This document shows, piece after piece, positions 53,701-64,000 of a DNA stretch of 64,000 nt. Below the pieces are notes generated by a model, which saw only the letters and a program-made list of their open reading frames with translations, was not told the DNA's origin and made no database searches. The DNA is taken from assembly GCA_009823395.1 (NCBI GenBank), contig CM020506.1:6228001-6292000 (forward strand). Reading direction: 5' to 3'. Both the position numbers and the translations under genes were made by a program. The number at the start of each line of letters is the position of its first letter. Within the stretch, counting starts at the first letter, position 1. Source of the DNA: Thamnaconus septentrionalis (lineage: Eukaryota; Chordata; Actinopteri; Tetraodontiformes; Monacanthidae).

Positions 53701-55207
53701 AGGAGGAGGAGGAGGAGGAACAAGAACTTCTTGTTCCGATGGGCGCTTACAAGTTTGACCCCGACCTGATAGACGACAGCTTCAATCCCTTCACCTGCGG
53801 CGGCTCCAAAATCCCCAACTCTCCTCCGCCCTGTGACTCGAGCTCCGTCCCCAGGCTGGAACCACTGGGTGGGCCACCGCCCGAGCCCGAGGTCAGCTCA
53901 GCAGCTCCGGCCGAGGTGGAGACGACAGAGCCGCCGTCCAACCCCAAGCCCGTGCTGCTGGAGTTCGGTGTCGATGAGGGGACGGTCAGCAGGCCGCCTC
54001 CGAGGAAATTAGGCGGCAAAAAGACAATCAAGAAAACTGCAGCGAACAAACAGAAGCCAAAAAGTTCAGAAGCTTCTGTTAAACCAGCGCCGGAAGCCAC
54101 AGAACCAGAAGCAGATTCTCAACCAGCAGCAGAAGCCCCAGAACCAGAAGCAGATTCTCAACCAGCAGCAGAAGCCCCTTTCTCAGCCGCGGACACATCC
54201 GCACCCCTGAACCTCGACGACATTCCCATCCCTAAGGCAGGATCGTACAACTTTGACCCCAGCCAGTGGGACGACCCCAACTTCAACCCGTTCGGTAGCA
54301 ACAGCGGCATGAGCAACTCCCCTCCGCTGCTGCCCAAGGGCTCCTACAGTTTCGACCCGGACAATTTCAACGACTCTGTCGACCCTTTTAAACCCTCCAA
54401 AATCCTGAGCACGGAGGAGACGTCCTCGGCCGGTGGCGCCCCCCAGGCGGAGACAAAGGTCACGGACGGAGGTCAGCAGAAATCGGCAGCTCCGGCAGGA
54501 GAGAAGAGAGTGAGGCAGATCCCCAGGAAGGGCAAAGAGAGAACGGTCAAGTAGGTCTTCCTCACTAGACTCGTGAGTTATGAATCTTTGAGACTGCGAA
54601 ATGATTACTAAAAGCATTTTAAATCACAACAATAACTCACTCCCCCTGGCTGGAGGTGTCAGCATGTCCACCCCTCAGAGATTACATGGATGCAAAATAA
54701 TGCTTTTGACATTTGCCAAATACTCAGCACCACATCCTGATCACTGACGCAACGCCCAGGTCATATCAAGGCTGACAAAAGTGCTTATGAAAGGATATCA
54801 TGGTGATTTGGATTAGTATCGTTTATTTCCTGGTCAGGCGGCTGAGCTTAACACGCGACGTTGCTCACACGCTCTTCTCTGTCTCTCCTCCCTGTTCTGT
54901 TCCCATTCTCTTTCAATAACATCTCCCCTCCATCCTCCATCCTTATTTTCTCCCATGTGTTGCACAACCACCACCTCCCCTCCCCCGCTCCCCTTCTCGA
55001 CCTCCGCTGCTCTTCGTCCTTCTCTGAATAGCCCCAGGAAATCTGAATCTGAGCAGGCCAAGTTTCTCTGTTTTCTGTTGTAAGTACTCCTCTCTCTACC
55101 TCCTCTCCCTCTCTCTCTCTCTCTCTCTATCTCTGTTTCTTTCTCTCTGTCTCTCTATCCCTCTTTCTCTCTCTCTCTCTCTACCTCCTCTCTCTCTGTC
55201 TCTCTAC

Positions 55208-55252
<45 letters not shown>

Positions 55253-58200
55253 GTTTCTCTCTCTGTGTCTCTCTATCCCTCTTTCTCTCTCTATCTCTCT
55301 ACCTCCTCTCCCTCTCTCTCTGTCTCTCTACCTCCTCTCTCTCTCCTCCCTCTCTCTCTGTCTCTCTACCTCCTTCTCTCTCTCTCTCTCTCTCTCATGC
55401 ATGTCAGCTTACCACTTCTGCCGCCATCGCATCGCTCACCTGGAGGCCAGATCCAGTCCGCCTTTCTGTCGCATCAGTACGTTGGTTTGCAGCATCGTGT
55501 TGTCCCTTTCAGAATGTTGGCTGCTTCCCTTGTGTTCGTAACATCTATGTGGCCTGTGCTGCCTTTGATGTGCTTCAGAAAGACCCTGAGAAAATCTTGC
55601 AGCTCTGTGGTTGTTTGAAAAAAGTCAGAAAAAGGAATTATTAGGAACATGAACTCTTAATATGGATGTGCAGTTTTGATAATAGTCTTATCATTGTGTT
55701 ATTTTTTCCACAGGAATCCCTGCAAGGCGCAGAAATGCGAGGAGAGCCAACCGCTGGCGCTCGACGGAGACGATCAGGTGACGTGTTCCCCTCACCTCCT
55801 CCCCTCAGTCTCACCTCTTCACACGTGCACATAAATGCACCATGACATGAGCCGTTAGCAGTGTTGCAGCAGCCCTGTGATGGCGGCCTGGCAGAGTGTC
55901 AGAGCTGTGACTCATCGCCATGTCGTCCGATCATCTGCAGATCACACGACACACAACATCACCGCTCCATCATTGCAGGGTGTCCTGGAGATGATAACAC
56001 AGCATTCTATGAAATTATGCATTTTTAAAGACTTTTGTCAAGTCATGTTTTACTGAAAATGTTAACCTGGGTGTGATCTGGCCCCTCCAGACACAGGACG
56101 AGGTGATTGTCCAAACCCCAGAGATAACCCAGCAGGTTCACTACGCCACCGATGAGGAGAAACTGGCCTCCACCGGCCTGATCAGCCAGACTAGCGACAG
56201 CCAGGACGAGGACGTAGAGCCTAAAGGGAACTTGACGGCACCTGGAAAAAAACAACCGATCAAAGGCACGTCAGACATGAAAGGTGTGTTGGGATGCTCT
56301 CACTCCTCCTCACCATGTGAGGAATTAGCAGGGAAAACTGAACAAAAGCAGAGAAAGATTCTTTTGAAGTCCACAGATCTGAACTGAGGCCCCTGTCTGA
56401 GACAGCTTGTGGGCTATTTTTAGTTCACAGTGACATATATGCAATGAAATCAGAGATCGAGGAAAAGAAAACGTAGTCTATAATGACGCTTAATTGGTCT
56501 TTTGTTGGTTTTGGGATTTCAGAGCTGCAAAGGATTGATGCTCCCTTTTTGGGGACTTGGATATGGGTGACAAATAGCAGTTTCTCTCTTTCTTTAAAGG
56601 ACCTGACACTAAGGCGGCCGAGCTGGAGGACACCTACATGAAAGATGATATAGTAAGTAGAGCAGGCGGCGTAAATAATTTAACATGACGCCTTTTTTTG
56701 GACCAGCTTCTCTTCAGCTCATATAGGTAAAAGTATTTGTTTTTAGCTTGAACAATAATTTTTTGCATTCCCATGCACCACCAGCACGCTGCAACTTGAA
56801 ATTGTTTCTCCACCAATATTTATGCAACACAACCAGACGAGGCATTTTGAAGCTAAACAAACATTTGACAAGTCAGAGGTGCACAACAGAACACACCCCC
56901 TCCCCCCACAGAACTGTGTGCGCACTGACTCTGAGTTTATGAAACACAAATGTGGCCAGGTGCTTGTGACACGCTTTGAAGGACCCACATCTGCCTGCAT
57001 TACAGAGTGATATATCCGTGAACCACATGGCAAAGATGGGCAGCAGCGAGGCCCCAGACTTGGCAGCCCTGTCCCTGGACAATGTGTCGATGAGTGAGAT
57101 GGACAAAGCCGCCATGCTGACAATGATCAGAGAGGAGGTACCGCTGCCCCCCCAACCACACTCTCTGCCAGCCATGATGGGAGATGAGTCCAACGTTTCA
57201 CCTGAGCTTTTTGTCTTGTTTCTGTCCTGGCCTGGTGCTATCAGATCATCATCAAAGAGATTGAGGTCAACGAGTGGAAGAGGAAATACGAGGAGTGCCG
57301 AGTCGAGGTGACGGAGATGAGGTTAGGACAGCGAGATGTCTTTACCCGAGTACAGCAGAGCGAAATACAGGTCAAAAACTTAAACAAGTGTCATCAATTT
57401 GTCTGAGAGAATTTTTTATTCCTCTTGCTGACAGGAAAATAGTGGCAGAATATGAGAGAACAGTTGCACAGATGATAGGTGAGTTGGCGCCTCCTGCTGG
57501 AAGTATGTTGTACGTTTTTTAATATCTTGACTTTTTTTAGAGTTTTAGCCTTGTTCTTAACAGAGGAGAAAATAAACTGTGTAAAAGTTTATTTCTCCTT
57601 TAGTGATATAAAATATTATACCACTAATACTACAAATATATATATTTTTTTACATAATCCAGCCTTTATCCTTCTCATCCTGCCAATTATACTTTAGTGG
57701 TATTTTATCGTACTGCTTCTGTAAATACAGAGGATATGGTGTCATTTAGAAAATATGTTGGATTATGTTGGACTGGCTTCAGTCCTAGAATCCTACCATC
57801 AGCTGTTACCATCATCGCTAAAGTAGCCAACAGTCCTGAAACAATGACAAAACCACCAATTGGAGCCTCAGCATTGCTGCAGCAAAACTGTTTCAACCCA
57901 GTCAGACAGGTGTTGCATGTCAATTTTCTACCAGGTTAACACTTTCATATTTATATTTTTTATATTTTGATTTCTGTGTTTTCCGCAGAGGATGAGCAAC
58001 AACAGAAAACCTTCTCCTGCAGTAAGTCAGTCAGGCAGCTGTCTGCCGAGCGGGATCAGGCAATTGCCGACCTCAACTCTGTGGAGCGCTCCTTTGCCGA
58101 CCTTTTCAGGAGGTATGAAAACATGAAGGGAGTCCTGGAGGGCTTCAAGAAGGTCAGTAGAGCTCTGGCACTGGGGCTAGGTTTCTGAAGTCGGAGTTGA

Positions 58201-59503
58201 TACTTGACGTTCCCTGTGCTTTCACTCTCCAGAATGAGGAGGTCCTGAAGAAGTGTGCGCAGGACTACCTGATGAGGATCAAACAGGAGGAGCAGCGATA
58301 CCAAACCCTCAAAGTGCACGCTGAGGAGAAACTGGACAAGTGAGCCACCGTGTCTCTGCAGTTCGTTGACACGTGCTTTGCACAGCTTCCAATCATCTGT
58401 CTCATTCTCTTGGTTCCTAACAGGGCAAATGAGGAGATAGCCCAGGTACGAGCCAAGTCTAATTCTGAGAGTGTTGCACTAAGTGCCAGCCTGAGGAAGG
58501 AGCAGATGAGGGTGGAGTCTCTGGAAAGAGCTGTTCTGCAAAAGGTAAGAATAAGACTGACCACTATCAAGTCAGTGAGTTTAGTACAAGATTGTGTCAA
58601 AGGCCTGAAAACTGTGATGAAAAATGCATTTGTATGTTGGAATCTGGCAAAACGCTCTGAAAAACAATGAGTTGTTCCCCAAAATGGGTCTGGTGTGTTG
58701 GAATTATCATTGTGAACACACGGGAAAGCACACTAAAGTAGAGGAAAGTACATCATGGCTTGGGAAGTAAAATAGAGGAAAGTACAAGAAATGCCAAGGT
58801 CAGTCACTCACTTGAAAGTGGCTGGCAGTGTGCCTGTGTTGCATCCAACACTAGGGGGCAGTGTAGAATTGATTTTAAATAGCGTGTGATGGAAAAGAAA
58901 GGAAAATCCAGACGTATAACATGAAAGTTAAAGGCATAAAATATTGAAAATACATTTTTGAAGTTTGGTTGTGTTCCATTTTAAGAATGTTGGTAGGATT
59001 CCGCTAAAAGGCTGCGCTTCATGTCTGATCTGATCTGTCTGGCAGAGACGGGAGAATTCCTTGAGTAAAACAGACCCAGATGCAGACATACCAGAGTCTC
59101 AAGTGAAAGCTTCAGCTTGGGAAATGTTAATGTCATTTACTTTAATAATGTACTGACTCCACCCTTTCAGGTGTTTGGTTTTTAATGTGACAAAACAACC
59201 AGACTTGAAAAGTGTTTTCCAAGGTAAAACAGGAAACAAAAACACCAAAAAGACTCTAAAAAATAATACTTAAACAGAAAAATAATTACACCCCATAACA
59301 AAATTATTAGTAAAATCTGTTGGGATTGAATGTTACCTTTTTGAAACAAAGGCGAAAAAGAGAAGAGGTGTGTCTTTAATAAATTATTGATCATTCTAAA
59401 CAGAATTTTTTTGTTCTATTTCTGCCGTCTTCTACAGAATCAAGAGATTGAAGAGCTCACAAAGATCTGCGATGAGCTTATCGCCAAAATGGGAACGGAA
59501 TAA
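50089..59503 (+). CDS. tacc1: Transforming acidic coiled-coil protein 1, 14 coding exons
   Basis: Coding exons: 50089-50258, 51540-51649, 53191-54550, 55032-55079, 55714-55777, 56091-56283, 56600-56652, 57006-57137, 57245-57321, 57435-57478, 57989-58152, 58233-58339, 58424-58544, 59438-59503. Phases join to 902 aa (human 805). The N-terminus [20 protein letters not shown] matches the TACC1 signature and is followed by a glutamate run. Exon 2 carries [15 protein letters not shown]. The large exon 3 has three SDP-type repeats (YKFDPD near 280, [16 protein letters not shown] near 446, [17 protein letters not shown] near 478). The C-terminal coiled-coil TACC domain covers about residues 700-902, ending [16 protein letters not shown]. 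The family binds microtubule and centrosome partners such as ch-TOG and Aurora A. Intron 1 uses a GC donor. Exon 4 (48 bp) is the least certain. Confidence 0.95.
50259..53190 (+). other. tacc1: tacc1 introns 1 and 2
   Basis: Intron 1 (50259-51539) begins GCAAGT rather than GT and carries a (TG)n tract at 50665-50718. Intron 2 (51650-53190) holds no recognisable exon; open frames near its end have no TACC resemblance. Confidence 0.7.
50665..50718. repeat. (TG)n microsatellite in tacc1 intron 1
   Basis: Perfect TG run of about 54 bases. Confidence 0.97.
53749..54400 (+). other. tacc1: SDP-repeat region of tacc1 exon 3
   Basis: Three motifs of the form aromatic-x-FDP followed by acidic/asparagine residues and NPF or DPF occur: [15 protein letters not shown] (from about 53749), [16 protein letters not shown] (about 54247) and [15 protein letters not shown] (about 54343). 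Each is near an NSPP motif or a lysine-rich follow-on. This serine-aspartate-proline class is known in TACC proteins as a partner-binding region. Confidence 0.8.
54102..54179 (+). repeat. tacc1: Exact 39-bp tandem duplication in tacc1 coding sequence
   Basis: Bases 54102-54140 and 54141-54179 are identical. The duplication adds a second copy of [13 protein letters not shown] and keeps the frame. Perfect identity suggests a recent or polymorphic event. It lies between SDP repeats 1 and 2. Confidence 0.93.
55032..55079 (+). CDS. tacc1: tacc1 exon 4, possible 48-bp cassette exon
   Basis: Acceptor TCTCTGAATAG precedes it and donor GTAAGT follows. It encodes about 16 residues, [16 protein letters not shown]. 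Its length is a multiple of three, so skipping joins exon 3 to the exon at 55714 in frame. I do not recognise the peptide in mammalian TACC1. It sits immediately before a 300-bp CT-rich tract. It may be an alternative exon or a false call. Confidence 0.45.
55085..55396 (+). repeat. CT-rich tandem tract in tacc1 intron 4
   Basis: About 310 bases, almost only C and T on the plus strand, with recurrent TCTCTACCTCCTCTC and TCTATCTCTGTTTCT words. It is a compound satellite, not plain (CT)n. The open frame across it is low-complexity and not a gene. Confidence 0.9.
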
Positions 59504-61640
59504 AGCAGGTTTTCACAAAGCTGCATATCCTGTACATAATGACATGTGAAAAATCAATCACACTTGAACTTTTTTACATTTCTGTTCACACAATCATTTG
59601 CTCTTTTAAATTTAAACATGAGAGCTGATGATTGTCTAACCCATGACATGAAAGTTTTCATGAAGCATAAAGTGGCCACAAGATTTCTTTTTATTGAAGT
59701 GAAGGACTGTGTTTTATTGATCTTTTTGCATGGTATTTACATTGCATTGGTTTGACTTTTTATTTTATTTAAAAGTATTTTGTAACATTAGAAAAAGGCT
59801 ACCTTTTTAACTCTCTCCTTTCTGCAGAGCATGTTAAAGACAACAATTTTGGGAATTAATATGACAATTAAGGGAAATAGAGCACAAACATCTCTTAGTG
59901 AATCTACATGTAAATAATCGTGATGAAGTACACTAGCTTTCTTTCTAGTATGCACATCAGCTGCTGCGGATAATATTGCATGCAGCCTCAACTGGGACAC
60001 GCTTTTCTTGAAAATGTCATTGTGCCTTGAAGATTGATCCTCTTGCCCTTATCCCTGCTGGACAAGTTGAAGAAAAAATGCTGTATGTTGCATTATTCCA
60101 CTTAATCAACCTGGATCAAATCTCAATTTGTTTGTCCAGATGTGTTGGAAAATGCAGTTTTTACCTTGAATTATAAGTACAAGTACGGCTCCAAGAGTGC
60201 TGATTTTGAAATCACTACCTAGCCAGCAAGTGTTCTATAGTGCCAATTTATTGTTCTTTTGGTGACCTTCCATTATTGGGAAAATTCAGTCAAAATTAAT
60301 TTTCTATGTTGTTTTTCAAGATGCCTTTGGAATTGTTTGCCTCCCTGTACAGAGTGACATACAGTGAAGTAAAGGCTTTAAATTAGAAGAGCACAGAGCA
60401 AAATGAATCTTCTATTCAATTATATTTTTCATCCTTTTGATGTTTTTTCAGCGATGGGTCTAACTAATGCCTGGTTTGAATCCTAAAAAACTTGCCTCTT
60501 GTACTGTATTAATAAACAATGTGCCATGTTTATTTTCCTTGCTCTGCCTTTGAGTGTGGAAAAGTGATGTAACCTTCCGTCTCTGCCATGTAGATAGAAA
60601 TGGGCTTTTGCATTTTATTTGTGGGAACAATGTTGTTGGAGCAACTTTTCTTGTCTGTTCTGTAAAAGCAATGTCATGATCTGCAGTGTGTGTCATCTGC
60701 AGCACATATACTCAGCGGCCACTTTATTAGGTATCCACTGCTTGTTAACCCAAATGGGTAAACCAGCCCATTACGTGGCAGATACTTGATGCATTTAGAC
60801 ATGTAGACGAGGTGAAGATGACTAGCTAATGTTCAAAGTAAACAACAGAATGGCAAAGGAAGTTGGATTTGAGTGACTTTGAATGTGGTTGAACGTGAAC
60901 GCTGCTGCTGATCTGCTGGCATCACAACAACAACCAAGTGTATGATTCACAGAAAATGGTCAGAAAAAATAAGAAAAGAGTGAAGATATCCAGCATTTGT
61001 GTGGAGGAAAATGCCTTGTTGATGTCAGGGGTCAGAGGTCAGAACGGGCAGACTGGTTAGAGACCATAGAAAGGCAACAGTATCTCAGATAACTACTGGT
61101 TACAACCAAGACGTACATACATATATGTATACTGTGTATATATGCTCAAACATACTCACCGGTCACTTGTGATCAAAATATATGTGACAACAAATTTTTT
61201 GGTTTGTTTCAATACTTTTCCTACTTTTTTTTAATGATTGGAAATATACCTGAAGGTGCAGGCCTGTGTCCTGCACTTTATTAGAGGTTTATTTTGAAAC
61301 ATCTTCACAGTTGGTTTGGTTGAGCCTCCAGGTGGGTGCATATCATTTTTTTCACATCAGCACAATCAGTTGCCAAATGTTATTAAGATGGGTCTGAATG
61401 TGACTCTGTCCTGTTAACGTGGTGTAAAATATATCTGAATCTGCTTTTTGCAAAGCACATCCATTGTTACGGTGCATTGTGTGTATGTTTTATACTAAAA
61501 AGAAATGTGTTCCTAATATTTGTTTAAAACAAATGAAAAAAATAGGTATGCTCATACTATGTGTTACCTGCTATATTTTGTGCATTCCTTAATAAATGGT
61601 TAAGAGTTATTCTTCTGCCAGCAACCTCCTCTGCCTGAGT
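59504..61640 (+). other. tacc1: tacc1 3' UTR and flanking sequence
   Basis: Candidate poly(A) signals are AATAAA at 60511-60516 and 61591-61596. With the distal one the transcript would include the transposon fragment at 60705-61165. No coding sequence is recognised. Confidence 0.5.
60705..61165 (+). mobile_element. Truncated Tc1-like DNA transposon fragment
   Basis: Starts with ACTCAGCGGCCACTTTATTA, which resembles the terminal repeat of a common fish Tc1/mariner-type element. The sequence then follows the start of that element (GGCAGATACTTGATGCATTT, GAGTGACTTTGAATGTGG, GAAAATGCCTTGTTGATG, AGAAAGGCAACAGTATCTCA) with many changes. Most of the transposase region is missing. A second terminal-like word ACTCACCGGTCACT lies near 61155 in the same orientation, so this is a rearranged remnant. 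It cannot encode a transposase. Confidence 0.75.
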
Positions 61641-63294
61641 CGCTCGAGCTGAGCAGGTAATATCACAGCAACAGAGGGTTTGTTTTATTCCTGCAATCAA
61701 GAGTGTAAAAACATTTGATCTCTTTGTTTACTACTGAGAGTCAGAGGTCATATTTCATCAATGTTTTTGCCTTTGTCTGCACTGACATTTTTACAAACAT
61801 GTCATCAGTGGCCGTTGGTTTTCGAAAGAAGAACCTGCGGTGTTCTCTGGAGTTGTGGAATTTCAGCAATGTACCCTGTCCACGTGTAAAAAATAGTTAC
61901 ACACATTTTTGTCTTGCCATGGTTTTGTTGCAATTTCATGACAAAGACTTGTTTCTTTGTTTGACACTTTGATTGACAGAGCCTGTTTTGATGTTCAGCG
62001 CCGTGCACCAATTTTAAGTTACTCGTTAGAATATTGAATTGTCTGCTTGTATTCTTCAAATTTCCCAACCATCATGTACTTCTGACCTCAAATGTTAACG
62101 TTTTATTGTTATACGCACTATCTACTTTTATTCTAAATAATGTTAGAAATCAAACATATTTACATATTTATTATAATTGCATTGCATAATGGCTGCAGTA
62201 ACCAAAAACAATCTTGGAGAAGGTGGCATTTGCAAACAAAACCCAAAAGATAGCGGCAGTTAAAGAGTTACAGATGAGATCACGTAAATAAAGGATACAT
62301 GCATAGGCATTAAACCTTGTGGTGTGTGTGTTTTCCGACTTCTAAAGCAGTGGTGAAGAAGATAATAATACAGTAGGCATATTATAAAAGTGAACTCTGG
62401 GGCCCCCCGAAAATATCAATGTCCACCTTTATCAGCTGACTCAGGAGCTTTCTAATGTAATAAGTTAATGTCATCGGAAGCTTGAGAAATTAACAACAGA
62501 TGGCATGGGAGTGGGAGTGGGAGTGGGAGTGGGGGCGGGAGGGCACTGACCCTGCGAAGGTTCGACGTTCTGCCACGCACGTAGACCTCTGCACGTTTGC
62601 CTTGGCCATTTTTTCCATGCACACCAGGGTCTCCCCTCGCAGCCACTTTCCACCACATGGTGTCGTCTTCACACTCCACAGTACCTCGGACACTGGGCGA
62701 GTCACGAGAGCAGCGCAGTGTGAGTTCGTGGTGACAGATCAATCACCCTTGTTTGTTGTGGAAAAAAGTTTGTTGGTCCACAACAATGTTTCTTTACATT
62801 GTGAGTGAGCTGACTGTCAAATTGCTGAGTGATCCATCGTTATGGCTGCATTCATACCAATGGCGCTATCGTAATGCTAATGCTAATCGTTGAAACAATA
62901 ACAGATGGTGAAAGTACGATTCAACAGGTCCAAACTTTATTGGCAAACTAGATGAACTGAGATGGGCACCAGAGAGGACTTTTGAAAAACACATGTTGCA
63001 AGTTTGCCATGAAATATTCCTATTCTATTCCATTTGTTAACAACTAAAAGCTGAGCGTAATCAATAGTTAAATTTAAGTGATGTTTGCTTGTGCAATTGT
63101 CATATCATCTCCTTCATAGCCCTTCGAGGCACAACTTTCCGGTCTTTAAACGTTACACTAATAGAATGCTAAACAAACTAAATGCAGCTGCGAGCGGCTG
63201 TGTGTATGTTACACAAATTATAGAACCGAAATTTGAAGTTCCATTACGTAGTGGCACGACGCCAGCGCCGCTGTGCTTTTGTAACCGTGGAGAC
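61641..63294. other. Intergenic stretch between tacc1 and the right-edge gene
   Basis: No recognisable gene. It contains a short (GGGAGT)n tract at 62506-62536, a few A/T-rich runs, and scattered frames with no family resemblance. Confidence 0.6.
62506..62536. repeat. (GGGAGT)n hexanucleotide tract
   Basis: About five GGGAGT units; G-runs could form a quadruplex. Confidence 0.9.
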
Positions 63295-63534
63295 CGGCCA
63301 ACAAGTGGGCGGGACCCTGGATGCTGAGACGGATTCTCATTGGCTGCCTGGCCTGGTGAGGAGTGGGGCGGCAGCGTGTGGCCAGCTGTGAGGGGTGCAG
63401 GGGAACCGGACAGGGGGGCTTTTTAAGGGACAAAGAGCCGCAGCTCCTCCGTCTCATCCTTCCCATCATCTCCGGGAGTCTTCGAGTCTTCGTCCCGGAA
63501 GGCTTTTTTGGCTGCGTGGTCTTCGCCTGTTGAT
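63295..63534 (+). promoter_or_regulatory. Promoter and non-coding first exon of an unidentified gene
   Basis: A GC box (GTGGGCGGG near 63305), an inverted CCAAT (CATTGGCTG near 63339), a further GGGGCGG near 63364 and a TATA-like CTTTTTAAGG near 63420 precede a pyrimidine-rich leader. The leader ends at donor GTAAGT (63535). No ATG in the leader opens a credible coding exon, so it is probably a 5' UTR exon. The gene body is outside the window. Confidence 0.6.
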
Positions 63535-64000
63535 GTAAGTTCTCACCTTTTACCTCCCGGCTTTAAACCGCGCCTTCGCCGGGTTTAACAAAGTATTTTT
63601 TTCTCCTTAAACTCAGACAACGTAATATTTATCATCAGCAGCGACTTAGTTTCATTTGTGTTTAATATTTAGTGTATGTTGGTTTTTGTCACAAGCTGCT
63701 CTAACTTTCACTTTTATGTGAAAACATATATTTTGAATGAACTATTCTGGACATTTTCCCTTGATTCCTGAAATATCCTTCTCCTTTATGTGAAACTATT
63801 GGGGGAATGTGTGCTGACAAAGTCTTCAAGTGGCCTCTGATGGTTGATTTGTGTGTTTTAGAATTGCTTTGCCTCCTAAATATGAAGCAATAAATTTATT
63901 GCATGGTTTGCTTTTCACTTGCCTTCATCACACACTGTCACTGGCAATCAGTTCTAACATATTCTCTGACTTTATTGGGTTTTTCTGCATTGCCGAGTTC
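63535..64000 (+). other. First intron of the right-edge gene (partial)
   Basis: Follows the GTAAGT donor and runs to the window end. It is A/T-rich and shows no exon. Confidence 0.45.

Noticed and set aside
53267..54617. Several open frames on the minus strand opposite tacc1 exon 3
   Set aside because: Shadows of the long GC-rich coding exon; no splice sites or family resemblance.
55265..55618. Serine/leucine-rich frame over the CT tract
   Set aside because: Pure low-complexity translation.

Overview
This is a vertebrate nuclear genome window, almost certainly from a bony fish. Four multi-exon genes can be read exon by exon with consistent splice phases, introns are short, dinucleotide microsatellites are dense, and several dispersed repeats are of types familiar from teleost genomes. 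I cannot name the species. Gene identities come from recognising protein sequences; no database search was run.

Layout, left to right. Bases 1-655 may be the 3' end of a gene outside the window. From about 0.65 to 15 kb no gene is recognisable: there is a CpG-rich block near 3.3-4.0 kb, several A/T-homeobox-motif-rich blocks that look like conserved non-coding elements, and copies of an unnamed dispersed repeat. stx18 (+, 15078-27893, 11 coding exons, 325 aa) and nsg1 (-, 30338-32944, 4 coding exons, 185 aa) lie tail to tail, as I recall for their human orthologues on 4p16. Next comes 33.6-40.2 kb, which has no confident gene but shows possible unassigned exons (34.4-35.5 kb and 36.4 kb). aggf1 (-, 41094-45587, 14 coding exons, 745 aa) follows, then tacc1 (+, 50089-59503, 14 coding exons, 902 aa). 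A separate coding first exon at 40191-40279 is phase-compatible with tacc1 exon 2. If it belongs to tacc1, aggf1 is nested antisense in a tacc1 intron. After tacc1 there is a degenerate Tc1-like transposon piece, and the window ends with a GC-box/CCAAT promoter and a probable non-coding first exon of an unidentified plus-strand gene (about 63.3-63.5 kb).

The genes are not a pathway or operon. stx18 encodes an ER t-SNARE, nsg1 a neuronal endosomal membrane protein, aggf1 a nuclear/secreted OCRE-FHA-G-patch protein, and tacc1 a coiled-coil centrosome/microtubule adaptor. I found no CRISPR array, tRNA, rRNA, operon or clearly new biological system. The observations most worth checking are the possible alternative tacc1 promoter around aggf1, a GC-AG tacc1 intron, an unannotated dispersed repeat family centred on a near-palindromic TGTGACATCACA core, the unassigned exons at 34-36 kb, and the block of regulatory-looking DNA upstream of stx18.
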